Source of the DNA: JBBSEZ01 sp038239195
GTDB lineage: Bacteria; Planctomycetota; Planctomycetia; Gemmatales; Gemmataceae
DNA: 61,945 bases
Assembly: GCA_038239195.1 (NCBI GenBank)
Contig: JBBSEZ010000007.1
Coordinates: forward strand, 1-61,945
Direction of reading: 5' to 3'
The notes under the pieces were generated by a model. It saw only the letters and a list, made by a program, of their open reading frames with translations. It ran no database searches and had not been told where the DNA came from. Shown here piece after piece: positions 1 to 8,007 of this stretch (its first letter is position 1; each line of letters opens with the position of its first letter). A program made the position numbers and the translations under genes.

Positions 1-48
1 CGGGAGCCATCGGAGCTCGCCGCTTGCGGCTTAGCGGGGCGCTCCCGG
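1..48. repeat. Palindromic repeat at window edge
   Basis: CGGGAGC at 1-7 is complementary to GCTCCCG at 41-47, and inside it GCCGC (19-23) and GCGGC (26-30) form a small stem. The core GCCGCTTGCGGCTTAGCG at 19-36 matches 17 of 18 bases of the inverted-repeat arm at 52679-52696, so this is a dispersed genomic repeat. The rest of 1-150 holds no gene that I can support. Confidence 0.5.
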
Positions 49-150
49 AACTTTGGCCACACCCTCCGGCTCGAGGGGCCCTGTTTCCGCTTGCGTTCGG
101 GCCCCGCCGACGGGATGATGAAGCTCCGCCACCCTCCGCGAGGTCACACC

Positions 151-2703
151 ATGCTCCGGGCCCCCTCGTTAATCGTCCTGTTGCTGGCCCAGCCGACCTC
201 GGCCGCAGCGCCGGACTTCGATCGAGAGGTGCGGCCCTTGTTGCAAGCCAAATGCGTCCGCTGTCACGGCGGCGAGCGCACGCGCGCCAGCCTCGACGTC
301 CGCGCCCGGTCGGGCCTGCTCCGCGGCGGCGACGAGGGCCCCGCCGTCGTGCCCGGCTCGCCGGAGAAGAGCCTGCTGTGGATTCACGTCGCCTCCGACA
401 AGATGCCCCCTGGCAAGGACAAGCTCACCTCCGCCCAGAAGAAGCTCTTGCGCGCCTGGATCGTAGGCGGGGCCGCAGGCAAAGACGCGCCCGCCCTGCC
501 GCCCGCGCCCGTCCTCAGCGCCGCCGACCGGGACTTCTGGGCGTTCAAACCGCCCGTTCGCCCTGCCGTCCCCGCCATCCGGCAATTGTCGCGGGCTCGG
601 GGGCCTCTCGACGTCTTCTTGCTCGCGCGCCTGGAGAAAGCGGGGCTGACCTTCTCGCCCGAGGTCGATCGGCGAGCTCTCCTCCGCCGCGCCACCCTGG
701 CCATGACCGGGCTGCCGCCCACGCCCGACGAAGTGAAGGCGTTCGTGGCGGATGACTGCCCCGACGCCTGGGAGCGGGTCGTGGATCGACTGCTCGCTTC
801 CCCGGCCTACGGCGAGCGTTGGGGGCGCCACTGGCTCGACGTGGCCGGCTACGCCGACTCCGAGGGCATCCTCGACGCGGACTACGTGCGCTCCGACGCC
901 TGGCGCTACCGGGACTACGTCATTCGCGCCTTCAACGCCGACAAGCCTTACGATCGCTTTCTCCAGGAACAACTCGCCGGCGACGAGCTCGCCGATTACT
1001 GGTCCGCCTACCAGCGCGAGAAGAAGTTGCCCCCGGCGGTCGTCGAAGGGCTGATCGCCACCGGCTTTTTGCGCTGCGCCTCGGACACCAGCCGCCCGGA
1101 CTTCGTCGCCATCAAGAACGCCCCCGGCTACTACTTCCAGACGCTCGACGACACGGTCAAGATCGTCGCCTCGGCCACCCTCGGCCTGACGCTCGGCTGC
1201 GCCAAGTGTCACGCCCACAAGTTCGACCCGATCCCCCACCGCGAGTACTATCAGGTCCAGGCGATCTTCGCGGGCGCCTATCGTCCGTCGCAGTGGGTGC
1301 CGCAGGTGCAGCGCCGCTTGCTCCAGGCCAGCCGGCACGAGGAAGAAGTCGCCGCGCGCCACAACGCGGCCGTTGCCGCCACGGTCGCCGGCTTGCGCAA
1401 GAAGCAAGCGGGCCTGGTCGCGGAGTTGTCGCGGCGGCTGTTCGAGGCAAGGCTGGCTGCCCTGCCCGCCGTCCTGCGCGACGACGTCCGGGCCGCCCTG
1501 GCCGCCGTCCCGGCCAAGCGCACCGAGGTCCAGCGCTACCTGGCGAGCAAGTTCGACGCGGAGCTCCGACCGCAAGGCCCCGCCCGGAAGCGCGAACTGG
1601 CGAAGGCGTTCCCGGCGGAGCAGCCGGCCTTGCGGGCGCTGGCGCTCGCCATCGAAGCCGAACAGAAGAAGCAACTCGCCTTCCCCGAGCTTCGCGCGCT
1701 CTACGATCTGCCGGGCGAGGGGAAGACGCGCCTGTTGCGCCGCGGCGACTACCTGAGCCCTGGCGCCGAGGTCGGGCCGGGCGTGCTGACGGTGCTGGCG
1801 ACGCCCGAACCGTTCCGCTGGGCGCCGCCCGGCAAGGAGGCGCGGACGAGCGGCCGGCGGCTGGCGTTTGCCCGCTGGCTGACGCAGCCCGACCATCCGC
1901 TGACGGCGCGGGTGATGGTCAACCGCCTCTGGATGCACCACTTCGGCGAGGGCCTCGTCTCCACGCCGGAGAACTTTGGCCGCTCGGGGGCGCTGCCCAC
2001 GCACCCCGAACTGCTCGACTGGCTAGCCACCGAGCTCGTGCGCAGCGGCTGGAGCATCAAGCACGTCCATCGGCTGATCCTGCTCTCGACGGCCTACCGG
2101 CAGACTTCGGCCCTCGACGTCGATCACCATGCCCACGCGCGGAAGGTCGATCCCGACAACCGACTTCTCTGGCGCCAGCGCCTACGGAGGCTCGAGGCCG
2201 AGGCCCTGCGCGACGCCATTCTGGCCGTCTCCGGCACGCTCGACGCGAGGAAGTTTGGCCCGCCCGTTCCGATGGTCCGCCACAGCACCGGCGAGGTGGT
2301 CACGCCAGCCGGGCCGGCAGGCAACCGCCGGTCGGTCTACCTGCAAGTGCGCCGGTCGCAGCCGTTGACGATCTTGCGCGCGTTCGATCAGCCGGCGATC
2401 GAGACGAACTGCACGCGGCGGCCCTCGTCCACGGTGGTGTCGCAGGCGCTCGTCTTGCTCAACAGCGATTTCCTGACGGCCCAGGGGGAAGCGCTCGCCG
2501 CGCGCTTGCAGGCCGACAATCCCGCTGGTGAGGCGGTGCAGTTGGCGTTCGGCAGGCCCGCGACGCCTCGCGAGCGGGGCCTGTTGAACGACTTCCTGAC
2601 GAAGCAGACGGCCCGTTACGGCGGGCCCGACGCGCGACGCCGTGCCCTGGCAGACCTCTGCCAGATGCTGCTGAGCGCCAACGAGTTCGTTTACGTCGAT
2701 TAG
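151..2703 (+). CDS. DUF1549/DUF1553 protein with N-terminal planctomycete cytochrome c-like domain
   Basis: Predicted exported 850-residue protein. A signal peptide (about 1-19) is followed by a PSCyt1-type domain with haem motif CVRCH at 35-39. The DUF1549 region (about 145-355) contains a second CxxCH (C350, C353, H354), and the DUF1553 domain (about 565-840) begins near 'RRLAFARWL'. I chose the ATG at 151 because the signal peptide starts there; an upstream in-frame ATG at 91 only adds a basic extension. In planctomycetes this family is almost always paired with a DUF1501 gene, as here (next gene, same strand). The biochemical role is unknown; extracytoplasmic redox or polysaccharide-linked oxidation is inference. 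The stop codon TAG abuts a palindromic element. Confidence 0.93.
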   Translation: MLRAPSLIVLLLAQPTSAAAPDFDREVRPLLQAKCVRCHGGERTRASLDVRARSGLLRGGDEGPAVVPGSPEKSLLWIHVASDKMPPGKDKLTSAQKKLLRAWIVGGAAGKDAPALPPAPVLSAADRDFWAFKPPVRPAVPAIRQLSRARGPLDVFLLARLEKAGLTFSPEVDRRALLRRATLAMTGLPPTPDEVKAFVADDCPDAWERVVDRLLASPAYGERWGRHWLDVAGYADSEGILDADYVRSDAWRYRDYVIRAFNADKPYDRFLQEQLAGDELADYWSAYQREKKLPPAVVEGLIATGFLRCASDTSRPDFVAIKNAPGYYFQTLDDTVKIVASATLGLTLGCAKCHAHKFDPIPHREYYQVQAIFAGAYRPSQWVPQVQRRLLQASRHEEEVAARHNAAVAATVAGLRKKQAGLVAELSRRLFEARLAALPAVLRDDVRAALAAVPAKRTEVQRYLASKFDAELRPQGPARKRELAKAFPAEQPALRALALAIEAEQKKQLAFPELRALYDLPGEGKTRLLRRGDYLSPGAEVGPGVLTVLATPEPFRWAPPGKEARTSGRRLAFARWLTQPDHPLTARVMVNRLWMHHFGEGLVSTPENFGRSGALPTHPELLDWLATELVRSGWSIKHVHRLILLSTAYRQTSALDVDHHAHARKVDPDNRLLWRQRLRRLEAEALRDAILAVSGTLDARKFGPPVPMVRHSTGEVVTPAGPAGNRRSVYLQVRRSQPLTILRAFDQPAIETNCTRRPSSTVVSQALVLLNSDFLTAQGEALAARLQADNPAGEAVQLAFGRPATPRERGLLNDFLTKQTARYGGPDARRRALADLCQMLLSANEFVYVD

Positions 2704-2805
2704 GCGACCGGCAGGAAAAAGCCTCCCTGTAGGACGGCTCTCCTGAGCCGTCCGGACGGCTCAGGAAAGCCGTCCTACTGGAAACCAAGTCCTGCCGCTC
2801 GCCTT
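2702..2805. repeat. Palindromic MITE-like element, copy A
   Basis: Ends are imperfect inverted repeats of the form AAGGCGAGCGGCAGGA / TCCTGCCGCTCGCCTT. The core is two contiguous 22-bp hairpin units, GGACGGCT-N6-AGCCGTCC, at 2732-2753 and 2754-2775. It fills almost the whole gap between two paired genes: it starts at the stop codon of the first and ends one base before the ribosome-binding GGAGG (2806-2810) of the second. Confidence 0.85.
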
Positions 2806-2818
2806 GGAGGGACCATCG

Positions 2819-4219
2819 ATGAACCGCGAACAGGAACGACCGAGCCGGCGCGAGCTGCTATGCCAGTTCGGCGGGGGCCTCGGTGGGATGGCCCTGGCAG
2901 CGCTGCTCGCGGAGAGCGGGGGCGCCGAGGCCGCCCACGACGTGAGGCCAAGGAAGCCGCACCACCCGGCCAAGGCCAAGGCGGTGATCTCGCTGTTCAT
3001 GCACGGTGGGCCGAGCCACGTCGATCTGCTCGACCCCAAGCCGGCGCTGACGAAGTACGACGGCAAGCCGCCGCCCGCCGAGGTGGCCGACGACGAGAAG
3101 CTGACCGGCAACTTGCTCAAGAGCCCCTTCGCCTTCCGAAAGCACGGCGCGTCGGGCCTGGAACTGTCCGAGGTGCTGCCGCACCTCAGCCGGCACGCCG
3201 ACCGCCTGGCCGTCATCCGCTCGATGTACACCGAACACCGCAACCACGAGCAAGCGCTGTGGATGATGCACGGAGGGCTGACGGTCGCGGGCCGGCCATC
3301 GCTCGGCGCCTGGCTGGCCTACGGGCTGGGCACGGAGAACCGCGACCTGCCCGCCTACGTCGTCTTGCCCGACGTGCGCGGCCTGCCGGTGGACGGGGCC
3401 CGCAACTGGTCGGCCGGCTGGCTGCCGCCCGTCTACCAGGGCACCCCCTTCCGTTCCGAGGGGGCGGCGGTGCTGAACCTGCGGCCGCGGGCGCCGCGCG
3501 CCCCCGCCGCAGACAAGGGCCGCCTCGACCTACTATCGGCGCTCAATGCCGAACACCGATCGAAGCGCCCGGGGGAGCTGGAACTGGAGGCGCGGATCGC
3601 GAACTTCGAGCTGGCGGGGCGGATGCAGTTGACGGCGACCGACGCGCTGGACGTGACGAAGGAGCCCCTGGCGACGCAAAGGCTGTACGGCATCGACGAC
3701 CCCGTGACGCGCTCCTACGGCACGCGCTGTCTGATGGCCCGGCGCCTGGTGGAGCGCGGGGTGCGCTTCGTGCAGCTCGTGATGGCGGGCCAGCCGTGGG
3801 ACACCCACCGCAACAACGCCGCGAGCACGAGGGCATGCTGCCAGCAAACGGACCTGCCCGTCGCGGGCCTGTTGACCGACCTGGCTCAGCGCGGGCTCCT
3901 GGGCTCGACCCTGGTGTTCTGGGGGGGCGAGTTCGGCCGAACGCCGGGCGCGCAGGGCCGCGATGGCCGCGATCACCACCCCTACGGCTTCAGCGTCTGG
4001 CTGGCCGGCGGAGGGACCAAGGGTGGCGTGGTGCGTGGGGCGACCGACGATTTTGGCTACCGGGCGGTGACCGATCGGACGAGCGTGGCAGACCTGCACG
4101 CCACGATGCTGCACTTGCTGGGGCTCGATCACGCGAAATTGACCTATCGCCACAACGGCCGGGACGAGCGGCTGACCGACGTCTACCCGGCGAAGCCGAT
4201 CAAGGCGATTTTGGCGTGA
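2819..4219 (+). CDS. DUF1501 family protein (Tat-exported, sulfatase-like fold)
   Basis: 466 residues. The N-terminus carries a twin-arginine-like signal (SRRELL at 9-14, then a Gly/Ala-rich hydrophobic stretch), as usual for DUF1501. Motifs HGGPSHVDLLDPKP near the N-terminus and WGGEFGRTPG, DHHPYG and GGGTKGG near the C-terminus are the family's conserved metal- or substrate-binding elements by analogy with alkaline phosphatase/sulfatase folds. Start: ATG 2819 has GGAGG eight bases upstream; a TTG at 2804 would lie inside the repeat element and is less likely. It forms a pair with the preceding DUF1549/1553 gene. Substrate unknown. Confidence 0.93.
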   Translation: MNREQERPSRRELLCQFGGGLGGMALAALLAESGGAEAAHDVRPRKPHHPAKAKAVISLFMHGGPSHVDLLDPKPALTKYDGKPPPAEVADDEKLTGNLLKSPFAFRKHGASGLELSEVLPHLSRHADRLAVIRSMYTEHRNHEQALWMMHGGLTVAGRPSLGAWLAYGLGTENRDLPAYVVLPDVRGLPVDGARNWSAGWLPPVYQGTPFRSEGAAVLNLRPRAPRAPAADKGRLDLLSALNAEHRSKRPGELELEARIANFELAGRMQLTATDALDVTKEPLATQRLYGIDDPVTRSYGTRCLMARRLVERGVRFVQLVMAGQPWDTHRNNAASTRACCQQTDLPVAGLLTDLAQRGLLGSTLVFWGGEFGRTPGAQGRDGRDHHPYGFSVWLAGGGTKGGVVRGATDDFGYRAVTDRTSVADLHATMLHLLGLDHAKLTYRHNGRDERLTDVYPAKPIKAILA

Positions 4220-4337
4220 GGAAGCTGAGTCGGCGAGCGGGGCGCCATTCCCCGGCAAGGTTTAATCCCAAAGTTACAAATCGCGGCACTGCTTGCTTGA
4301 AACAGAGGGGGCGCGTCCTCCCACAGCCCGATAGGAT

Positions 4338-4365
4338 GATGGCCGGGAGCGAAGTCCCGGCCATC
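4338..4365. repeat. Hairpin without T-tract between genes
   Basis: Perfect 11-bp arms GATGGCCGGGA (4338-4348) and TCCCGGCCATC (4355-4365) around a 6-nt loop lie between the DUF1501 stop and the next small gene. No T-run follows on either side, so it could be a Rho-dependent end, an mRNA-stabilising structure or a 5' leader element of the gene starting at 4392. Confidence 0.5.
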
Positions 4366-4391
4366 GGCCACTCCCAAGAGGCCCATCGGTC

Positions 4392-4634
4392 ATGTCCATC
4401 GAGCGCGAGCTCGCGACGTTCCGCAGGGAACTGCCTGGCCTGCTGAAAGCCCCCGCGAACGTGGGGAAGTACGTGCTGATTCACGGCGAGACCATCGATT
4501 CCCTTCACGATACCCAGGAAGAGGCCCTGGCTGCGGGGTACGACCGTTTCGGCCTGGCGCCGTTCGTCGTCAAGCAGGTACTGGAGCACGAAACGCCCTT
4601 GTTCTTCTCGCGGGGGGTGACGTGGGGGCGTTAA
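4392..4634 (+). CDS. Small hypothetical protein, DUF5678-like, upstream of an aspartyl-protease-like gene
   Basis: 80 residues. The central stretch 'KYVLIHGETIDSLHDT' followed by 'EALAAGYDRFGL' and 'PFVVKQV' resembles short DUF5678-type proteins, which I recall as often preceding a retropepsin-like gene; that identification is from memory of the family. An AAGAGG sequence lies upstream of ATG 4392. Its 3' end overlaps the next gene by 13 nt, so the two are probably translationally coupled. Function unknown. Confidence 0.72.
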   Translation: MSIERELATFRRELPGLLKAPANVGKYVLIHGETIDSLHDTQEEALAAGYDRFGLAPFVVKQVLEHETPLFFSRGVTWGR

Positions 4635-5071
4635 TCCAGGGCCAAATCACGGCGGAAGGCGCTGTCGTAGACCTGCTCGTGGGCGTCAGCGACCGGCGGG
4701 CCGAGCTCCTCAGGCGACACAATTTTCCGGTCCCGCCGGCCGTGCCCCTCCGCGCCGTCCTCGACTCGGGCTCGGCCGTGACGGTGGTGGGGCTTTCCAT
4801 CTTCCAGCAGTTGGGGGTTGAGGCGCTGAACGCCGTCCCCATCGCCACGCCTTCCACGCCGCGCGACGACCCGCACTATGCGCTCGTGTTCGACGCCAGC
4901 CTGGCGCTGGTCGCCAACGGACGGCCGCACGCCATCCCGGGCATTCGGGTTCTGGCTACCGACCAATTCGACGCACGCGACCGGGCCGGGGCCATCGTCG
5001 GTACAGACGTCCTCAACCGGTGCCACTTTCTGTATCTCGGGCCAGAGCGCACGTTCTCGCTCGGGTTCTGA
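4622..5071 (+). CDS. Retropepsin-like aspartyl protease family protein
   Basis: 149 residues starting at GTG 4622 inside the end of the previous gene. The clan AA signature is visible as LDSGSAVTVVG (catalytic D-S-G instead of the commoner D-T-G) at about residues 43-53, and the second conserved half as IVGTDVLNRCHFLYLG near the C-terminus, matching the usual ILG-DVL element. No signal peptide or membrane segment, so cytoplasmic. Such proteins would act as homodimers because only one Asp motif is present. Substrate unknown; the partner is probably the small gene it overlaps. Confidence 0.8.
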   Translation: MGALIQGQITAEGAVVDLLVGVSDRRAELLRRHNFPVPPAVPLRAVLDSGSAVTVVGLSIFQQLGVEALNAVPIATPSTPRDDPHYALVFDASLALVANGRPHAIPGIRVLATDQFDARDRAGAIVGTDVLNRCHFLYLGPERTFSLGF

Positions 5072-5091
5072 GAATGTGCCGCGGGGCCCGC

Positions 5092-5147
5092 GGCGGACCA
5101 GGGGCAGCGTGGTGGAGGGGGCGACCGACGATTTTGGCGTGAGGAAG
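5092..5147 (+). pseudogene. Decayed fragment resembling the 3' end of the DUF1501 gene
   Basis: About 46 bp here align with 4007-4056 of the DUF1501 gene with a few mismatches and one short gap; in one frame the fragment still reads GATDDFG as in the intact gene. After the word GATTTTGGC the sequence no longer follows the internal DUF1501 sequence but matches 4216-4224 at the very end of that gene (GATTTTGGCGTGAGGAAG, 18 identical bases at 4207-4224 and 5130-5147). It reads as a partial duplicate that lost the stretch between two direct repeats. Confidence 0.6.
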
Positions 5148-5181
5148 CCGCGCCGACACTACGCCGGCGATTTGCATCCTT

Positions 5182-5379
5182 TCACGCCATCGGAGCGTTG
5201 TTCCGCTCGCCGCCTTTCGCCGGGGCCAACTTCTCCAGCGCTTCCTCCTGCTCGCCCAGGAGGTTGGCGAGGACGGCCACCAGCACTTCCAAGCCCTCCT
5301 TCTCCCCCAACCCGGAGAAGTCGCGGAAGTCCTGGCAGACCCGCTGCAACTCGAACCACAACTCTCCGCGTGGCTGCAT
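5182..5379 (-). CDS. Small hypothetical protein (65 aa)
   Basis: The reading frame from ATG 5379 gives an acidic, helix-prone 65-residue protein beginning MQPRGELWFELQ and containing EVLVAVLANLLGEQEEALEKL. AAGGAG lies seven bases upstream of the start on the minus strand (5387-5392), which favours this start over any upstream one. No domain recognised, no signal peptide. It is isolated between the protease-like gene (plus) and another small plus-strand gene. Confidence 0.6.
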   Translation of the reverse strand: MQPRGELWFELQRVCQDFRDFSGLGEKEGLEVLVAVLANLLGEQEEALEKLAPAKGGERNNAPMA

Positions 5380-5605
5380 GACCTTGCTCCTTCCACGACA
5401 GGCGACCCGAGTCAGCCTACGCGCGGGCGGCCCGGTTGAGCAGGGGCGCGTAAACCATCTCCCGGCGGGCGAATCCGTCATCTCGTTTGCCTTTTCTTGT
5501 CGATAGCAGTATAGTTGACGTAGCTGCTCGAACGCACTTCCAGGACTTTCCCGCAGCATCACCTACTTCCCTTTTCCCATGGCCGTACCGAATCGGCGAG
5601 AGAAC

Positions 5606-5803
5606 ATGTCCGAAATTGATCCGAAAGAGCCCACGCGCCCGACCGGCGACGAAACGCCCCCCGCCACCTTCAAGAACTCGCTCCGGCAATGGCAGGCCCA
5701 CTGGCAGGCCCAGCGGGGCACCGCCCCGGCCACGACCAACGCTCCCAGCAGGCCGGCCAAGGTTCGGCCTCGGAGGGTGCGCCGCGCTGCCCGCCCCCGT
5801 TGA
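5606..5803 (+). CDS. Small hypothetical protein (65 aa), Pro/Arg-rich
   Basis: From ATG 5606 a 65-residue product begins MSEIDPKEPTRPTGDE and ends in a basic tail rich in Arg and Pro, reminiscent of a disordered nucleic-acid-binding tail. An ATG at 5579 would add nine residues. A GGCGAGAG sequence upstream is only a moderate ribosome-binding site. The internal Trp/Gln motif 'RQWQAHWQAQ' suggests a real protein rather than chance, but no homologue is recognised. Confidence 0.45.
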   Translation: MSEIDPKEPTRPTGDETPPATFKNSLRQWQAHWQAQRGTAPATTNAPSRPAKVRPRRVRRAARPR

Positions 5804-5811
5804 ACGCGGGT

Positions 5812-5911
5812 TGGGCCTGCGGCAGGACTTGGTTTGCTGTCGGCCGGCCCTCCTTCCCCGCCCGCCACTGGTGGGCCGGCCTACAGGCATGCCTGTTCCT
5901 GCCCGCGCCTT
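5812..5911. repeat. Palindromic MITE-like element, copy B (inverted, diverged)
   Basis: Same family as the element at 2702-2805 but in opposite orientation: GGCAGGACTTGGTTTGCTG at the left is the reverse complement of the conserved right flank, and CCTGTTCCTGCC lies at the right. The central hairpin has diverged to GGCCGGC-type arms. It sits between the ends of two convergent genes (5803 plus, 5936 minus). Confidence 0.65.
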
Positions 5912-5935
5912 CTCAGCACCCCCGCCCCTGCCTCC

Positions 5936-6724
5936 TCATGCGCCCCTGTGCGCGGGGCCAGGCTTGACGGCGCGCGTGGCGAGGAACGTCGGCAGAAACC
6001 GGGCGAGCGGGTGCTTCGGGTCGCGGTCTTCGTAGAGGCCCGTCAGCACCAGCCCCGCGCCGATCTGCCCGCCCAGCTGGTCTTCCAACGTGTGCCCGTA
6101 GACAAGGGGCTCGTTCTTGTCCACGTAGCGCCGCCGCTCCTCGTCCGTCAGGCTGGTAAGGTCCGAATACGGCACCGCATGGCGCGCCAGCAGCTCGCCC
6201 TTCTCGGCCAGGGCGTCGTCGAATACGTAGAGCACCGGGTTGGCGAAACCGGCCAGCAGCGCCCCGCCGGGACGCAGGATGCGGAACGCCTCCCGCCAGA
6301 CCGGCCGCACGTCGGCCACGAAGCAGTTCGAGCAAGGGTGGAAGATTAACCCGAACCGCCCGCTGGCGAACGCCAACAGATCGGCCATGTCCCCTTGCAC
6401 CGTGTCGATGGCAAGCCCCTCGCGCTCGGCCACGAGGCGGTCCTGCGCCAGTTGGCCGGGCGAATTGTCCAGCACGGTGACGGCCGCCCCCGCCGCGGCC
6501 AGGACGGGCCCCTGCTGCCCGCCGCCGGACGCCAGGCAGAGCACGTCGAGCCCCGCCAGGTCGGGAAACCACTCGCGCGGCACCGGCTTCGTCGGCGTGA
6601 GGACGACCTGCCAGTCGCCGCGCCGCGCCGCCGCGATGACCTCGGGGCCAACCGGCACCGTCCAGCGGTTGCCCTTCTCGACCTGGCGGTCCCAGGCCTG
6701 GCGGTTGTACAGTGGGACGTCCAT
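5936..6724 (-). CDS. Class I SAM-dependent methyltransferase
   Basis: 262 residues from ATG 6724, preceded by GGAG. Motif I is VLCLASGGGQQG at 61-72, the acidic residue after strand 2 is D86 in VLDNS, and 'DTVQGDMADLLAFA' is the post-II element; RILRPGGALLAG is motif III. These are the hallmarks of a UbiE/Methyltransf_11-type fold. Segment FHPCSNCFV is family-typical for a group annotated only as class I methyltransferases. No signal peptide. Substrate not predictable. An upstream in-frame start at 6808 lacks support. Confidence 0.88.
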   Translation of the reverse strand: MDVPLYNRQAWDRQVEKGNRWTVPVGPEVIAAARRGDWQVVLTPTKPVPREWFPDLAGLDVLCLASGGGQQGPVLAAAGAAVTVLDNSPGQLAQDRLVAEREGLAIDTVQGDMADLLAFASGRFGLIFHPCSNCFVADVRPVWREAFRILRPGGALLAGFANPVLYVFDDALAEKGELLARHAVPYSDLTSLTDEERRRYVDKNEPLVYGHTLEDQLGGQIGAGLVLTGLYEDRDPKHPLARFLPTFLATRAVKPGPAHRGA

Positions 6725-6958
6725 CGCGCGTCTCCAGCGCCCAGCGGTCTCCTCCACTTGATGATCTCTTTCTACAACAAGGGCGTGGGATCGCGAAACG
6801 ACAAGCAAGAACGGGTTGCCGCAAGGGCCTTGCCGCCGCGAGTTGGCCTTGTTGCGCTCCGGCCGCGCCGATTAGACTGGGCGCGTGACGAACGACTCAA
6901 CGGCGAGTGGGCGTTCGTCCTGTACGCCTTGGTACTATCTCGGGAAGGAGCCCCACCC

Positions 6959-7426
6959 GTGATCGCTCTCTCTCGCCGCCACCACCTGCATGTCGCCCCG
7001 CCCGCCACCCCCGCCCGCCGCGTCCTCGTCGTGGACGACAACCCACACACCGCCGAGAACCTCGCGACGATCCTTCGGGCCCACGGCCACGAGGCCCAGA
7101 CCGCTCGCGACGGTCCGGCGGCACTCGAAGCGGCCCGAAAATTCCGTCCGGACGTTATCCTGCTCGACGTCGGCCTGGCGGGGCCCCTGAACGGCTACGA
7201 CCTGGCCCCCCGACTGCGAGAAATGCCGGGCCTGGAAAGCGTCTTGCTGGTCGCCTTGACCGGGCCCGGCGGGGAGGAGGCCCGGCGCCGGGCCCTGGAG
7301 GCTGGCTTCGACGCCCGCCTGGGCAAGCCCGCAAACCTCGACGCCTTGCACGCCCTGCTCGGCGTGGGCCCATCCACCCTCGAGTTCGCTGCGAAGGGCG
7401 GAGCGCCTCTCCCGCAGGTCGCGTAG
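6959..7426 (+). CDS. Single-domain response regulator (receiver only)
   Basis: 155 residues from GTG 6959, which has GGGAAGGAG eight bases upstream. The receiver covers about 21-135: acidic pair D26/D27 in VLVVDDN, phospho-acceptor D70 in VILLDVG, conserved Thr in VALTG and Lys in LGKPAN. The short C-terminal tail has no output domain. The sequence is strikingly similar to the receiver at the C-terminus of the hybrid kinase 1.5 kb downstream (shared DLAPRLR, PGLE, RRALEAGFD), so the two are probably products of local duplication. It may act as a phosphate sink or shuttle for that kinase; this is inference. Confidence 0.88.
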   Translation: MIALSRRHHLHVAPPATPARRVLVVDDNPHTAENLATILRAHGHEAQTARDGPAALEAARKFRPDVILLDVGLAGPLNGYDLAPRLREMPGLESVLLVALTGPGGEEARRRALEAGFDARLGKPANLDALHALLGVGPSTLEFAAKGGAPLPQVA

Positions 7427-7779
7427 CCGCAACGCCGGGGCCTGGAGGCGATGCTCCGCGGAATCGGCTCCACGGGTGGGCAGCGGCTCCGCTCCTCCTC
7501 CTGCCATGCTGGATTGGCGAAGGCGCCTGATTTGCATAGTCTTCCTGTGCCCTCTTCCACTCTTTCCCGAAGGGACACCGGAGGGAGGGCCCGGCGATTA
7601 CTCGGGCGCGTCTGGCGTAAGCCCGCCTCGAGTCGGTCGGCCGCCCGTGTGGCCCCATGGCCTCGGGAGCGCTCCAACCGTGCGCGAGGAACTGCCGGAA
7701 GTAGCCCGCGATCGGAGAACGTCTTCTCACGTTGGGAACGCGGGCTCGCGGCCCTGGCAGTCCCCCCACGAGGTCGAAC
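7427..7779. other. Intergenic stretch without a supported gene
   Basis: 353 bases between the receiver gene and the next small frame. Open frames exist on both strands because of high GC, but their products are Arg/Pro/Ser-rich without motifs. No tRNA-like fold or terminator with a T-run was seen. Confidence 0.4.
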
Positions 7780-8007
7780 ATGAACGTCCACATCGAAGTG
7801 ATCCGGCCCACCCGCCATTTGCGCGCGACGTTGCTCTCCGATGGCTGGAAGGTCGAATCGGAGCGGCAGGACGATCTCTGGGTCAGCCATCTGCAGGTCG
7901 CGGACGAGGGAGGCGCTCGGGGCCGGCTCAATCGGCTCGGCCTGTTAACGTCTTCTTCTCTTCGGATCGACTTCCCACTCGCGATCCGCCCGGGGGCGGA
8001 TCGTTGA
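7780..8007 (+). CDS. Small hypothetical protein (75 aa), possible
   Basis: ATG 7780 opens a 75-residue frame starting MNVHIEVIRPTRHLRATLLSD, with amino-acid composition far more protein-like than the Arg/Pro-rich frames around it, ending 'LRIDFPLAIRPGADR'. The upstream GAGGTCG is a weak ribosome-binding site. No domain recognised. The C-terminal part loses codon bias, so it could be a truncated gene. Confidence 0.42.
   Translation: MNVHIEVIRPTRHLRATLLSDGWKVESERQDDLWVSHLQVADEGGARGRLNRLGLLTSSSLRIDFPLAIRPGADR

Noticed and set aside
169..2004. Minus-strand open frame opposite the first DUF1549/1553 gene
   Set aside because: Antisense artefact of GC-rich coding sequence.
5182..5562. Longer version of the 65-residue minus-strand protein
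   Set aside because: The upstream part lacks coding character; AAGGAG lies at the right distance from ATG 5379.
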